Assembly: GCF_001870225.1 (NCBI RefSeq) | Contig: NZ_CP017675.1 | Coordinates: 138,774-202,773 of the forward strand | Origin: Gloeomargarita lithophora Alchichica-D10 | GTDB lineage: Bacteria > Cyanobacteriota > Cyanobacteriia > Gloeomargaritales > Gloeomargaritaceae | DNA length: 64,000 bases | Direction of reading: 5' to 3' | In this document: positions 8,442-18,163 of the stretch, one piece after another | How positions within the stretch are numbered: position 1 is the first letter of the stretch | Layout of the letters: each line of letters opens with the position of its first letter | Notes under the pieces: model-generated | What the model saw: only the letters and a program-made list of their open reading frames with translations | Database searches by the model: none | What the model was told of the DNA's origin: nothing | Made by a program: the position numbers and the translations under genes

Positions 8442-9215
8442 ATGATGCGGATTAAACGACTTCCTGCCTTGAGGGATAATTACATCTTTGTCCTGTGGGA
8501 TGAATTGGGGGGCACGGCGGCGGTGGTTGACCCGGCGGAACCCGCTCCCGTCCTAGATTTTTTACACGCACATCAATTGAAATTAACGGCTATTTTGAAT
8601 ACCCATCATCATGGCGATCATGTGGGGGCGAATCAGGATTTATTGCACTATTTTCCTGATTTAACCGTTTATGGGGGGGCAAATGATCGGGGCAGGATTC
8701 CGGGGCAAACAGTTTTTTTAGAACCGGGGGATCAAATTAATTTTGCAACTAGAACGGCAACCATTTACTTTGTCCCTGGGCATACAAAAGCCCATATTGC
8801 CTATTATTTTCTGCCAACAGTTACACAACCGGGAGAACTTTTCATTGGGGATACTTTGTTTTCGGGGGGCTGTGGGCGTTTGTTTGAAGGCACGCCTGCT
8901 CAAATGCTGCATTCTTTGCATCAAATTCGCTCATTATCTAGGGAGACTCGCCTATGGTGCGCCCATGAATATACTGAGAATAATCTCCGGTTTTCTTTGA
9001 CGGTTGAACCTGATAATATAATCCTGAAAAATTATGCCCATCAGGTGCAAAAATTACGACAAAAAGGACAAGCCACTATCCCTAGTACATTGGGTTTAGA
9101 AATGGAAATTAATCCCTTTTTACGCTGGGATAAACCGATGGTTGAACAAGCGATGGGGACGAGTGAACCCGTGGCAACTTTTACCGAATTACGCCACCGC
9201 AAGGATCATTTTTAA
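8442..9215 (+). CDS. gloB: hydroxyacylglutathione hydrolase (glyoxalase II)
   Basis: Metallo-beta-lactamase-fold thioesterase that hydrolyses S-lactoylglutathione in methylglyoxal detoxification. The 257-residue product has the metal-binding motif THHHGDH (His55, His57, Asp59, His60), the GHTKAHI histidine, the D-bridging [15 protein letters not shown] segment and the late CAHEYTENN histidine, and the C-terminal part has family length. Two ATG codons occur in tandem at 8442 and 8445. folB follows after 3 bases, so they are probably co-transcribed. A repeat array lies immediately upstream and probably contains or flanks the promoter. Confidence 0.95.
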   Translation: MMRIKRLPALRDNYIFVLWDELGGTAAVVDPAEPAPVLDFLHAHQLKLTAILNTHHHGDHVGANQDLLHYFPDLTVYGGANDRGRIPGQTVFLEPGDQINFATRTATIYFVPGHTKAHIAYYFLPTVTQPGELFIGDTLFSGGCGRLFEGTPAQMLHSLHQIRSLSRETRLWCAHEYTENNLRFSLTVEPDNIILKNYAHQVQKLRQKGQATIPSTLGLEMEINPFLRWDKPMVEQAMGTSEPVATFTELRHRKDHF

Positions 9216-9218
9216 TTT

Positions 9219-9593
9219 ATGGGTGACATGATTCATTTACAAAACCTACGGGTCTATGGTTATACGGGTTTTTTACCTGAAGAACAGGCTCTCGGCCAGT
9301 GGTTTGCGGTGGATGTGTGTTTGAAATTATCCCTAGAAATTGCAGGACAAAGTGATCATATACAGGACACTTTGGACTATCGAAGTGTGATTGATCAGGT
9401 TAAAACCACAATTGAAACCGAGCGTTTTCACCTATTAGAACGGCTGACCTATGTATTGGTAGAAAAAGTGTTGGCGTTCCCTTTGGTGCAGGCGGTGACT
9501 CTGCGGGTGACCAAGGTGGCACCACCGATTCCTGACTTCACTGGTTCAATTAGTATCGAACTGCACCGTGTTAAAGTGCAGGTACAGTCCTGA
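9219..9593 (+). CDS. folB: dihydroneopterin aldolase
   Basis: FolB converts 7,8-dihydroneopterin to 6-hydroxymethyl-dihydropterin and glycolaldehyde in folate synthesis. The 124-residue protein matches the family: IHLQNLRVYGYTGFLPEEQ with the catalytic-region LPEE glutamates, DTLDYRSVIDQV, HLLERLTYVLVEKV and VTKVAPPIP near the C-terminus. An in-frame second start (MIHLQNL) lies three codons in. It lies 3 bp behind gloB and 8 bp before recJ, in a compact rightward operon. Confidence 0.95.
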   Translation: MGDMIHLQNLRVYGYTGFLPEEQALGQWFAVDVCLKLSLEIAGQSDHIQDTLDYRSVIDQVKTTIETERFHLLERLTYVLVEKVLAFPLVQAVTLRVTKVAPPIPDFTGSISIELHRVKVQVQS

Positions 9594-9601
9594 GGTACGC
9601 T

Positions 9602-11866
9602 GTGATGACTTGGCCGGTACAACGATGGTTGGTCAGCCCAACCCATACCCACCGAACAGAATTGGCTCAGGAACTGGGTTTGTCCCCGTTGACTGTACAG
9701 ATTTTGTTTGACCGGGGTTTGTACACAGCGGCGGCGATTCAGCGTTTTTTTGACCCCCACCAGGAACCCCTACCGCCCCCGTTCCCGGATTTTGCGGATT
9801 TGCCCAAGGCTCTGGATATTTTGGAGCGAGCGGCCAAACACCAGCAAAATATCGCCATTTGCGGGGATTACGATGCGGATGGCATGACCAGTACTTCGTT
9901 ATTACTGCGGTTATTGCGGGGGGTGGGAGCCAAGGCGGACTATGCCATTCCCAGTCGCATGCAGGAAGGCTACGGGATTAACGAACGAATTGTGCAAGAA
10001 TTTTATGAACAAGGTATTGATATTATTATTACAGTAGATAATGGGATCGCCGCCTATGCCCCCATTGCTCTGGCGCGGGAGTTGGGGATGACGGTGATCA
10101 TTACTGACCACCACGAACCACCGCCGGAATTACCCCCGGCGCAGGCCATTTTGAACCCCCGTTTGATTCCGGTGGACTCGCCCTACAGCAGTTTGGCGGG
10201 GGTGGGGGTGGCCTATTTGTTGGGGCTGGGGTTGGCGCAACGGTTGGGTTATGGGGAATCGTTGACCCAGCCTTTGTTAGAACTTTGTACACTAGGGACG
10301 ATTGCGGATGTGGCGCCCTTGACCGAGGTGAATCGCCGCTGGGTACAGCAGGGGTTGCGGTTGTTGACCAATTCTCAGCTTTTGGGGGTACGCACCCTGA
10401 TCCAGGTGGCGGGGTTGGGGGCAACCCAGGAATTAGACCCGGATCACGTGGGGTTTCAGTTGGGGCCGCGGATCAATGCGGTGGGGCGGATTGGCGACCC
10501 CCAGGTGGTGATTGAATTGTTTACCACCGAGGCTGAAACTGTGGCGCAACAACGGGCGCAGGACTGTGAAGCGACGAATCTGCTCCGGCGGCAATTGTGT
10601 ACCCAGATTGAGCAGGAAGCGATTGCCATTTGTGAGAACAATGTACCGAATTTTCCCCAGGAGCCGGTGTTGGTGTTGGTGCAAGCCGGTTGGCATCATG
10701 GGGTGATTGGCATTGTCGCCGCCCGGTTGGTGGAGCGGTACGGGGTGCCGGTGTTTTTGGGCACCTATGAGGATGACACCCACAGGCAAATTCGGGGTTC
10801 CGCCCGCAGCATTCCTGAGTTTCATGTGTATGAAGCATTGCATGACAGTCGGGAATTTTTGGCACGCTACGGGGGGCACCGGGCGGCGGGGGGGTTTACG
10901 CTCCAGGCGGCGGATTTTTCCCAGTGGCGAGAGCGGTTACACGCCTTTGGGCGCCAGTGTTTGCAACCCTATCACCTGCGTCCCCTGCTAGAAATCCATG
11001 CCCAAGCCCAGTTGGGGGAACTGACCCTGGAACTACACGGGGAACTGCAACGGCTCCAGCCCTACGGGATGGCGAACCCGGCGCCGCAATTCTGGACTCC
11101 GCGGGTGCGGGTGGTGGCCCAACAGGTGATTGGCAAAGAGAAAAATCATGCCAAATTGACGGTCATGGACGAAACCGGGCAAAAAAAGGTGCTGGCCTGG
11201 GGTTGGGCGCATTATTTACCGCTACCCAAATCCGTTGATATGGCCTACACCCTGCGCCCGAATGAATTTCAGGGGCAAACCAGTCTGGATTTACAACTGC
11301 TGGGGGTGCGCTATCCCATCCCCCAATTAGAAATCAAACCCCCGCCCGCTTTAAGCGTAATTCCCCAATGCCTGCCCCTGGAAAACCTGGAAGAATTATT
11401 AGAATTATTAGTAAATTATACAGACAAAAAATTACTTTTGTATGGCTATGAACGCCCAGAATTTCCCGACTCCCCCCACCTCAACTACGACCGTCCCCAG
11501 GGTACCTACGGGGGATTGATTTTGTGGACATTACCGCCCGCTCCCATTTATTTACGCTGGTTGGTAGCCTTGGCCCGACCCCAGACCCTATACATCCACG
11601 CCCACCGGCCACCGTTGCCGGAGCCGGAGCAGGTACACGCTTGGGTACAGCAAGCCCTCAGCCAGAACGGGAATACCCCGTGGAATCTCTTGGCTTTGGG
11701 GCAAAAACATTGGGTCAACCCCCAGGTGTGGGTGGCCGGGTTGCGGGAATTAGGCTATGATCACCCGGATTGGCCGGATACTCAATCGGTGCGAGCAGAA
11801 TTAGCCGCCCTGGAAACCTGGTATCGCAACCCGTTGACCGAGTTGACGCAATACTTACAACCCTAG
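9602..11866 (+). CDS. recJ: single-stranded-DNA exonuclease RecJ
   Basis: RecJ degrades single-stranded DNA 5' to 3' in recombination and mismatch repair. The 754-residue product has the DHH-family metal motifs GDYDADGMTST (Asp89, Asp91, Asp93) and IITDHHEPP (Asp169, His170, His171). It also has the DHHA1 motif GGHRAAGGF and an OB-like segment QVIGKEKNHAKLTVMDETG. A ~180-residue cyanobacterial C-terminal extension follows (from about LSVIPQCL on). Start codons GTG 9602 and ATG 9605 are adjacent, and I cannot decide between them. It is the last gene of the gloB-folB-recJ operon and converges with hupB. Confidence 0.95.
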   Translation: MMTWPVQRWLVSPTHTHRTELAQELGLSPLTVQILFDRGLYTAAAIQRFFDPHQEPLPPPFPDFADLPKALDILERAAKHQQNIAICGDYDADGMTSTSLLLRLLRGVGAKADYAIPSRMQEGYGINERIVQEFYEQGIDIIITVDNGIAAYAPIALARELGMTVIITDHHEPPPELPPAQAILNPRLIPVDSPYSSLAGVGVAYLLGLGLAQRLGYGESLTQPLLELCTLGTIADVAPLTEVNRRWVQQGLRLLTNSQLLGVRTLIQVAGLGATQELDPDHVGFQLGPRINAVGRIGDPQVVIELFTTEAETVAQQRAQDCEATNLLRRQLCTQIEQEAIAICENNVPNFPQEPVLVLVQAGWHHGVIGIVAARLVERYGVPVFLGTYEDDTHRQIRGSARSIPEFHVYEALHDSREFLARYGGHRAAGGFTLQAADFSQWRERLHAFGRQCLQPYHLRPLLEIHAQAQLGELTLELHGELQRLQPYGMANPAPQFWTPRVRVVAQQVIGKEKNHAKLTVMDETGQKKVLAWGWAHYLPLPKSVDMAYTLRPNEFQGQTSLDLQLLGVRYPIPQLEIKPPPALSVIPQCLPLENLEELLELLVNYTDKKLLLYGYERPEFPDSPHLNYDRPQGTYGGLILWTLPPAPIYLRWLVALARPQTLYIHAHRPPLPEPEQVHAWVQQALSQNGNTPWNLLALGQKHWVNPQVWVAGLRELGYDHPDWPDTQSVRAELAALETWYRNPLTELTQYLQP

Positions 11867-11873
11867 GCAGGGG

Positions 11874-12155
11874 TCAACCCCCATCAGCCACTTTTTCGCG
11901 AAATAATTTCCCAGCGGAAAACGTCGGCACAGTTTTGGCAGGAATGTGAAGCGGGTCACCGGTACCGGGATTGCGACCTTCCCGTGCTTGCCGTTTGCGG
12001 GCTTCAAAAGAGCCAAACCCCACCAAGGTCACTTTTTGGCCTTCGGCAACCGAGTCTATAATCGCTTCTAGGGTCGCATCCAACACCGACTCAGCCACCT
12101 TTTTGGTTGTCCCCGCTTTCGAGGCGACTTCAGTGACCAATTCTTCCTTATTCAT
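11874..12155 (-). CDS. HU-family DNA-binding protein
   Basis: The 93-residue nucleoid protein begins MNKEELVTEVASKAGTTKK and has VTLVGFGSFEARKRQAREGR and NPGTGDPLHIPAKTVPTFSAGK, the DNA-clasping arm and dimer core of HU/IHF. It bends and compacts DNA without strong sequence preference. It ends 7 bp from recJ on the opposite strand. The 142-bp gap to ispF holds a possible promoter but no other gene. Confidence 0.95.
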   Translation of the reverse strand: MNKEELVTEVASKAGTTKKVAESVLDATLEAIIDSVAEGQKVTLVGFGSFEARKRQAREGRNPGTGDPLHIPAKTVPTFSAGKLFREKVADGG

Positions 12156-12297
12156 ACCTTACGCCTCACCAAAAGAATTAGGAATCTTCCACCCATGTAC
12201 CTGGTTTAGTCGTAGCACCCGCTTTTAATTAAAGGCTGTGAACGGCGGTAAACCAATGGTTTGACGCTTCCAAGCTTAATCAAATTTCCCCAATCCG

Positions 12298-12789
12298 TCA
12301 ACTACTCACAGGTATTAATAAAGCCACCGCATGGGCGGCAATACCCTCTTCCCGCCCCACCGGTCCCAATTGTTCATTCGTCGTTGCCTTCACCCCCACC
12401 TGGTCGGGCATCACGCCCAAAGCCAGGGCTAGTCGGGCTTGCATCGCCGGGAGGTGGGGTTTGAGCTTGGGTCGCTCCGCCACCACCACCGTATCCACGT
12501 TGGCTACCTGCCAACCCTGGTGAGCCACCAAACCCCGCACCTGGGTCAACAACATCACACTGTCCGCCCCCGCCCACTGGGGGTCATCGGGAGGAAAATA
12601 ATGGCCAATATCCCCCAAACTCAAGGCTCCCAACAGGGCATCCATGACCGCATGGGTCAACACATCCGCATCACTATGCCCCAGCAGACCAAGAGAATGG
12701 GGGATGGATACACCCCCCAAAATCAATGCCCGCTCCGGCACCAACCGGTGAATGTCATAACCATTACCAATCCGGAATGGTGGCATCAC
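12298..12789 (-). CDS. ispF: 2-C-methyl-D-erythritol 2,4-cyclodiphosphate synthase
   Basis: IspF makes the cyclic diphosphate of the MEP isoprenoid pathway that feeds carotenoid, chlorophyll phytol and quinone synthesis. The 163-residue product has the zinc motif GYDIHRL, the [19 protein letters not shown] stretch with the second metal histidine, and the C-terminal [19 protein letters not shown] motif. The start is ATG 12786, whose A overlaps the rpmB TGA; the in-frame GTG at 12789 is less likely. It is translationally coupled to rpmB. Confidence 0.95.
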   Translation of the reverse strand: MMPPFRIGNGYDIHRLVPERALILGGVSIPHSLGLLGHSDADVLTHAVMDALLGALSLGDIGHYFPPDDPQWAGADSVMLLTQVRGLVAHQGWQVANVDTVVVAERPKLKPHLPAMQARLALALGVMPDQVGVKATTNEQLGPVGREEGIAAHAVALLIPVSS

Positions 12790-13022
12790 AGTTGGTTCAG
12801 GTTAATCCCCGCTGCCGCCGCCATCGCCTGCAAGCTCCGCCGTTGCAGGGTACGAATCGCCTGGGTGGAAAGCCGCAGTCGTACCCAGCGTCGCCCCTCC
12901 GGCCACCAGACCCGCTTCCACTGCAAATTCACCTCCTGCAGACGCTTGGTGCGCCGGTGGGAGTGGGAGACGGAAAAGGCATTGTTCGCCTTTTTCCCAG
13001 TTAGTTGACAACGCCGTGCCAT
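12786..13022 (-). CDS. rpmB: 50S ribosomal protein L28
   Basis: The 78-residue basic protein begins [20 protein letters not shown] and continues with [18 protein letters not shown], the L28 signature. It is a component of the large ribosomal subunit. It sits between trxA (18 bp upstream) and ispF (4-base overlap), so trxA-rpmB-ispF probably form one transcript. Confidence 0.96.
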   Translation of the reverse strand: MARRCQLTGKKANNAFSVSHSHRRTKRLQEVNLQWKRVWWPEGRRWVRLRLSTQAIRTLQRRSLQAMAAAAGINLNQL

Positions 13023-13039
13023 GATTTTAATAATGCTCC

Positions 13040-13375
13040 TTACGCCGATAAATGCTGTTGTAACGCCTTAACCAGAGTGGTTTTGGGCACTGCCCCCATC
13101 ACCACATCCACCTTCTGGCCGCCTTTGAAAATCATCAGAGTGGGAATGCTACGGATGCCGTACTCGTTGGCAATTTTGGGGTTGTCGTCCGTGTTGAGCT
13201 TGACTACCTTCACCCGGCCTTCAAACTCTTTAGCCACCTCATCCACCACCGGAGCCACCATGCGACACGGCCCGCACCAGGGTGCCCAAAAGTCAACCAG
13301 CACCGGAATCGGGCTGTGAATTACCTCTTGCTCAAAGGTTACATCCGTGACTGGGGCTGCATCTGACATAAGCAT
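13040..13375 (-). CDS. trxA: thioredoxin (m-type)
   Basis: A disulfide reductant that regulates Calvin-cycle and other enzymes. The 111-residue product carries [15 protein letters not shown] with the redox CGPC (Cys34, Cys37 from the first Met), the cis-proline loop [13 protein letters not shown] and family length. A start at the third codon (MSDAAPV, 13369) is more likely than the upstream Met. Yfr1 lies immediately upstream on the same strand, the conserved cyanobacterial arrangement guaB-yfr1-trxA. Confidence 0.96.
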   Translation of the reverse strand: MLMSDAAPVTDVTFEQEVIHSPIPVLVDFWAPWCGPCRMVAPVVDEVAKEFEGRVKVVKLNTDDNPKIANEYGIRSIPTLMIFKGGQKVDVVMGAVPKTTLVKALQQHLSA

Positions 13376-13474
13376 CCATCCTCTGAATGATTCGGAATCA
13401 GCGTGTTTAATCTTACCACAAAAAATCTGGCTTTCCCTGAGCTATTTTTGCCCCGCAACCGGCAAAAAATGGTC

Positions 13475-13499
13475 AAAAAAAGACCTAAGCACCAGCTTA
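13475..13499 (-). terminator. Rho-independent terminator of Yfr1
   Basis: A CCTAAG/CTTAGG stem with a short loop is followed by seven T on the minus strand (A run at 13475-13481). Confidence 0.85.
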
Positions 13500-13545
13500 G
13501 GCCAGAGTGTGGTGTGAGGAGTGAACGGAAACTTGCGTCTCCGCA
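13475..13545 (-). ncRNA. yfr1: Yfr1 small RNA
   Basis: The minus strand holds the invariant Yfr1 core ACTCCTCACAC (plus strand GTGTGAGGAGT, 13512-13522), unpaired between two hairpins. The 5' hairpin is GCGGAGACGCAAGTTTCCG. The 3' hairpin CCTAAGCTGGTGCTTAGG is followed by a T run and forms the terminator. It lies between guaB and trxA, as established for Yfr1 in many cyanobacteria. Yfr1 base-pairs with target mRNAs through this core and is linked to stress growth. The exact 5' end is inferred from the -10 element. Confidence 0.93.
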
Positions 13546-13552
13546 CTCTGCT

Positions 13553-13558
13553 ATTATA
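13553..13558 (-). promoter_or_regulatory. -10 element of Yfr1
   Basis: A perfect TATAAT on the minus strand lies 7-8 bases before the predicted first base of Yfr1. The -35 region is not clear. Confidence 0.7.
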
Positions 13559-13681
13559 ATCAGATTTCCCTAGACAAGACCAGTCCCCTGTCTGTATTTC
13601 TTAAGGATTCGCCTGCAGGACGTTCCCATAGTACATTGAAGCCACAACTTTCAGAGATTAACTACAGAACTTTGTACTAAA

Positions 13682-14859
13682 TTATTTCCCCATGCCCAAC
13701 TTCTGCGCCCGTTGATAGACCTTGCCTTCCGTGAGTAGGGACGGGGCGATCACCACTTCGGTTTTTTGCATTTCCCGCAAATTCTTTGCCCCCACGGTAG
13801 CCATACTGTTTTTCAACGCTCCCAGGAGGTTGTGGGTGCCGTCATCGAGCAGGGCTGGCCCCCGGAGAATTTGCGCCAGGGTGCCGGTGGTGCCCACCCG
13901 AATCCTTGTCCCCCGCGGTAGCACCGGGCTGGGGGTCGCCATTCCCCAGTGATAACCCCGTCCGGGGGCTTCCTGCGCCCGTGCCAAGGGAGAACCGATC
14001 ATCACCCCATCGGCACCGCAGGCAATGGCCTTACAAATATCACCACCGGTGACCAGACCCCCATCGGCAATGACGGGGACGTAGCGACCGGTTTGCACCT
14101 CGTAGTCCGCCCGGGCGGCGGCACAGTCGGCCACCGCCGTTGCCTGGGGCACCCCCACGCCCAACACCCCCGGGAGGTACAGGCCGCTCCGGGGCCAATC
14201 CCGACCAAAATGGCGGCGGCACCCGCTTTCATCAGGTTGAGGGCGACCCCGTAGGTGACGCAGTTTCCCAACACCACGGGGATGGGTAATTCTTGACAAA
14301 AGCGATGCAAATCCAGGGACTCCACCCCAGGAACCGCCAAATGCGCCGTGGATACGACTGTGGCCTGGACAAAAAACAAATCCGCCCCCGCCGCCGCCGC
14401 CAAAGGCCCCAAGGTGGTCGCCCGGCCTGGGGTACTGCTCACAGCGGCAATGCCCCCCCGTTGTTTAATTTCCTGAATCCGGGCGGTGACCAACTCCGGT
14501 TTAATCGGCTCCTGGTATAACTGTTGCATCAACCCCACAAATTCCTCATTGCCCACCTGGGTAATCCGCTCCAGCACTGGCGTTGGAGTTTCGTACCGGG
14601 TTTGTAAACCCTCCAAATTCAAGACCCCCAATGCCCCCAATTCCGTCAGGGTCACCACCACAGAGCCATCCACCACCCCATCCATCGCACTGGCAATAAT
14701 GGGAATTTCGCGCCCAATGCCGCCCACCGACCAGGTGGTATCCGCCAACGCTGGGTCAAGGGTGCCTGACCCCGGCACCAGGGCAATTTCATCAATACCG
14801 TAGGCGCGCCGTGCCAGCTTGCCCCGCCCAACCGGGATAGATGCCTCCATGATTGACAT
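13682..14859 (-). CDS. guaB: GuaB3-type IMP dehydrogenase-related protein, frameshifted as read
   Basis: The first part (from 14859) reads [20 protein letters not shown], lacks CBS domains and carries the catalytic-cysteine loop [10 protein letters not shown]. The second part has [20 protein letters not shown] and [15 protein letters not shown], then [13 protein letters not shown]. Together they make a ~392-residue GuaB3-family protein, which oxidises IMP toward GMP or is a close relative. The two parts are in different frames. One missing G in the short run at 14167-14171 (just after the cysteine loop) explains it, and adding one base restores [16 protein letters not shown]. All motifs survive, so an assembly error is likely. 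Its position next to Yfr1 and trxA supports identity. Confidence 0.88.
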
Positions 14860-14919
14860 ACCGTAAATTTTATTTAAGCTAACAAATTTAGATTGATTCT
14901 GTCAAAAGGGCATAGGAAC

Positions 14920-16413
14920 TTATCCAAGGTTGTCCCCCGAAATTGGCGCACGGTAATACGCAACAATGGCTCCCACTAAACCGGCCAAAGTATATTCCTT
15001 GGCCGCCACATCCACCCGTTGGAAATAACGTTCACAGGCACGGGACGTTTGGGGGCCAATGGAGGCAATAAGACTAGAATTGAGCCATTTTTGTCCTTGT
15101 TCCGGGGCGGCCTGGGCTAATAATTGCCAGAAATGCACCACGGTTTTAGAACTGGTAAATGTGAGTACATCAATCAGCCCTTGGCGCAAATAATCCAGAA
15201 TAAAAGCCCGAATTTCCGCGGGACAACCGGTTTCATAGGCCGCTACTTCCAACACCTGCGCCCCCCGCTCCTGTAATCCCTGTACCAACACTTCGCGCCC
15301 GCCGCTGGCCACCCGGGGAAATAACACCCGCAAATCCTGGCAGTCTTGGGGAAATTCAGTTAATAATTGATCCGCCACAAATTCCGGGGGAATCAAGTCC
15401 GCTCGCAGTCCCCATTTTTGTAAATTCAAGGCGGTTTTTTCCCCCACCACCGCAATTTTTAAGTGAGCTAGGGAACGCCCATCCCGTTGATGGTGCCACA
15501 GGCGTTTTAGGAAATAATCCACCGCATTAGCAGAGGTTAAAATCAACCAATTGAACTGCTCCAGTTGCGCCAGAGCCGCATCCAAAGGTGCCCAATCCGG
15601 GGGCGGCGTTACTACTAAAGTCGGCAAACTCACCACATTCGCCCCGGACTGCCCCAGCAATTCCTCCAATTCACTGCCACTCCCCGCCGCCCGTGTGATT
15701 AAAATGTTTTTACCTTGTAAGGGCAAATGCGATTGCCCCAGACCACGGCACTTGACCCCTGCCCCCAGAATCAAAACGCTGGGAGCCTTGGCCGGTTGGG
15801 TAGCCAATTGCGCCAGTGTCCCCGTCCAAGTCGTTTGACCGACCTGACCCGCCCGATAGACCAAGGCCGCAGGTGTATCGCTATCCCGACCATTTTGTAA
15901 TAATTTTGTTTGTACCGTTGTTAAATAATTCACTCCCATCAAGCCCACCAGGGTATCCATACGAGCGAGGGCTGACCAGTCTAAAAGTTCCGGGGCATGG
16001 GCGGTAAAAACCCCAACGGTGTGCCCCCAGTCTCTATCCGTGAGGGGGATGCCCGCCAGGGTGGCCGCCCCGGTAATTGTACTAATTCCTGGAATGACAT
16101 GGTAAGTACAGTTGGCCGCAGTCAATGCCTGCAATTCCTGGGTGGCTTTACCAAAAATAAAGGGATCACCACTTTTTAAGCGCACCACCCGTTGTTGATT
16201 GTGGTAATAGTGTATTAACAAATCATTGATTTCAGCCTGGGATAATCCCTGTACGGAGTGGGTGTTTACCTGCGGGTCTAAAAGTGCCAAAATCCGGGGG
16301 TCAACCAAGGTGTCATAAACCACCACTTCTGCCTGTAGGAGGGCTTGGCGGGCGGCCAAGGTCAGATGTTCGGGACTGCCGGGACCAGCCCCCACGAGGA
16401 CAATCGGGTTCAC
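14920..16413 (-). CDS. cobA-hemD: uroporphyrinogen-III C-methyltransferase / uroporphyrinogen-III synthase fusion
   Basis: The 497-residue bifunctional protein joins two tetrapyrrole enzymes. Residues ~1-235 are the SAM-dependent methyltransferase (VLVGAGPGSPEHLTLAA, VVYDTLVDPRIL, RLKSGDPFIFGK, HVIPGIS), which makes precorrin-2 for sirohaem and cobalamin. Residues ~237-490 are uroporphyrinogen-III synthase (GKNILITRAAGSGSELEELL, LILTSANAVDYF, VLTFTSSKTVVHFW, IASIGPQTSRAC), which closes the ring for all tetrapyrroles. It overlaps the cysS stop by 4 bases, so the two are coupled. The window also holds hemA, chlD and cbiB, other steps of the same pathway, at separate sites. Confidence 0.94.
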   Translation of the reverse strand: MNPIVLVGAGPGSPEHLTLAARQALLQAEVVVYDTLVDPRILALLDPQVNTHSVQGLSQAEINDLLIHYYHNQQRVVRLKSGDPFIFGKATQELQALTAANCTYHVIPGISTITGAATLAGIPLTDRDWGHTVGVFTAHAPELLDWSALARMDTLVGLMGVNYLTTVQTKLLQNGRDSDTPAALVYRAGQVGQTTWTGTLAQLATQPAKAPSVLILGAGVKCRGLGQSHLPLQGKNILITRAAGSGSELEELLGQSGANVVSLPTLVVTPPPDWAPLDAALAQLEQFNWLILTSANAVDYFLKRLWHHQRDGRSLAHLKIAVVGEKTALNLQKWGLRADLIPPEFVADQLLTEFPQDCQDLRVLFPRVASGGREVLVQGLQERGAQVLEVAAYETGCPAEIRAFILDYLRQGLIDVLTFTSSKTVVHFWQLLAQAAPEQGQKWLNSSLIASIGPQTSRACERYFQRVDVAAKEYTLAGLVGAIVAYYRAPISGDNLG

Positions 16414-17867
16414 CGGGTCTGCTCCACAATCAGGGTTTCACCGTTGGGTTGGTCAATAATCTGAAAGCCTTTTTCCGTCAATTCTTGCCTAATTCGGTCG
16501 GCTTCTCGGTAATTTTTAGTTTGACGAGCCTGTTGCCGTCTTCTAATGAGTTCTTGAATTTCATCACTAAATAATTGTATGGTTGCCCTATCTTCATCAA
16601 TTGTAGTAGCTGTTATCGGTGCAGGGGGTGTAAATTTTAACCCCAAAACATTCTGGGCTAGATAAACAAAAGTCTGCCAAAGTTGATAAGAACCCTCTGG
16701 TATATGAGTTTTATCACTATAATATTGTTTATGATCAATTCGTTTTAGTTTTTTCGCCAAACCAAAGAGAATAGCCAGGGCAATGGGAGTATTAAAATCC
16801 GCATCCATCCCGTGTTCAAATTGGGCTAAAATTTCCGGGTCACAATCGGTTTTGTTGAGCGTGGCTAATTCCTGCAAATCATAGACCCCTGCGCCCTGTT
16901 GAAGCGTCTGCCAGCCAGATTGGGCGGCGTTTAATGCGGTCGGGGTGCATTCGATGGGTTGCCGATAATGGGATTGCAGTATCAGTAATCGTAAAGCCAT
17001 TGGCTCATAGTGATTCAACACATCCCGAATCGTGCGAAAATTGCCCAGGGATTTAGACATTTTTTCCCCATCTACAGTCACAAATCCGTTGTGTAACCAG
17101 TAGCGAGCCAAGGGTTTTTGGGTAATCGGTTCTGACTGGGCAATCTCATTTTCATGGTGGGGAAAAATCAAATCACTGCCCCCTGCATGAATATCAATGC
17201 TTGCCCCCAAGGTTTTGTGTACCATTGCTGAACATTCAATATGCCAACCCGGCCTGCCGGGTCCCCAGGGAGAATCCCACGCCGGTTCGCCCGGTTTGGC
17301 CGATTTCCACAGGGCAAAATCGAGGGGGTGGCGTTTGATTTTAGCTTCCTTATCCACCCGGCCACTGGCTCCCGATTGCATTTGTTCCAAGTTGCGATGG
17401 GAAAGATTGCCATACCGGGGAAAACGCTCGACAGCATAATAAACATCCCCAGCGACAGCGTAGGCATAACCCAGGGATTCTAGGCTTTGAATAAGCTGAA
17501 TCATATCTGAAATTGATTCTGTCGCCCTCGGATATTGCTGGGCAGGTAGGATATTTAAGCGAGTCATATCTTCGTTATACGCTTTAATATATTGCTCAGT
17601 AATATGTCCCATTTCGACATTCTCAGCTTGGGCTTTTTTGAGGATTTTGTCGTCTATATCGGTAATATTTTGCACATGATGAACGTCATATTCCAAATGC
17701 TCTAAATATCGCCGCACCACATCCCAAACCACATAAGTCCGGGCATGACCTAAGTGACAAAAATCATAGACTGTTACTCCGCACACATACATTGTAATAA
17801 TACTATCCCGTTCAGGTTCTAGGGGTTCGAGTTGGCGGGTGCGGCTATTGTAAACCGTCAGGGTCAT
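16410..17867 (-). CDS. cysS: cysteinyl-tRNA synthetase
   Basis: A class I aminoacyl-tRNA synthetase that charges tRNA-Cys. The 485-residue product has the zinc-site MYVCGVTVYD, the HIGH-type HLGHART motif, WHIECSAM with the second zinc ligand, HHENEIAQSE and the KMSKSLGNF loop, then the anticodon-binding C-terminus. The length is normal. Less GC-rich codons appear in the C-terminal third. It overlaps cobA-hemD by 4 bases. Confidence 0.97.
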   Translation of the reverse strand: MTLTVYNSRTRQLEPLEPERDSIITMYVCGVTVYDFCHLGHARTYVVWDVVRRYLEHLEYDVHHVQNITDIDDKILKKAQAENVEMGHITEQYIKAYNEDMTRLNILPAQQYPRATESISDMIQLIQSLESLGYAYAVAGDVYYAVERFPRYGNLSHRNLEQMQSGASGRVDKEAKIKRHPLDFALWKSAKPGEPAWDSPWGPGRPGWHIECSAMVHKTLGASIDIHAGGSDLIFPHHENEIAQSEPITQKPLARYWLHNGFVTVDGEKMSKSLGNFRTIRDVLNHYEPMALRLLILQSHYRQPIECTPTALNAAQSGWQTLQQGAGVYDLQELATLNKTDCDPEILAQFEHGMDADFNTPIALAILFGLAKKLKRIDHKQYYSDKTHIPEGSYQLWQTFVYLAQNVLGLKFTPPAPITATTIDEDRATIQLFSDEIQELIRRRQQARQTKNYREADRIRQELTEKGFQIIDQPNGETLIVEQTR

Positions 17868-17910
17868 AGTTAGGCATAGATTAGGTGATAATTTCTAGGA
17901 TACCTGTTAA

Positions 17911-18125
17911 GGACGCTTCTAAAAATAGGTCGCAGGGCACCGCCCCCGGACTTGCTTCTCAGTAATACCCGTATCTCAGCGAGATACCTTTCTCCTGGTA
18001 CAAATAAATAGAAGGAAACTTCTAAAAATGGGTCGCAGGGGCACCGCCCCCGGACTTGGTTCTCAGTAATACCCGTATTTCAGCGAGATGACTTTCTGCT
18101 GGTACAAATAAATAGAAGTATCCTT
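17911..18125. repeat. two tandem MITE-like repeats
   Basis: Two copies of the interspersed element, about 17911-18018 and 18015-18125, lie in direct tandem. Each runs from the (a/g)cttctaaaaat(a/g)ggtcgcagg end through caccgcccccggacttg to gtacaaataaatagaag. They are about 95 percent alike by eye. Confidence 0.75.
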
Positions 18126-18163
18126 AAGTTGGATAGTATTGGTTGGGGGGCAAAAATTTTCCG

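Noticed and set aside
12439-13008. A 189-codon rightward open frame
   Set aside because: Antisense shadow of ispF and rpmB, both securely identified.
17820-17850. ggggttcgagttggcgggtg resembling a tRNA T arm
   Set aside because: It lies inside the start of cysS and no cloverleaf can be drawn around it.
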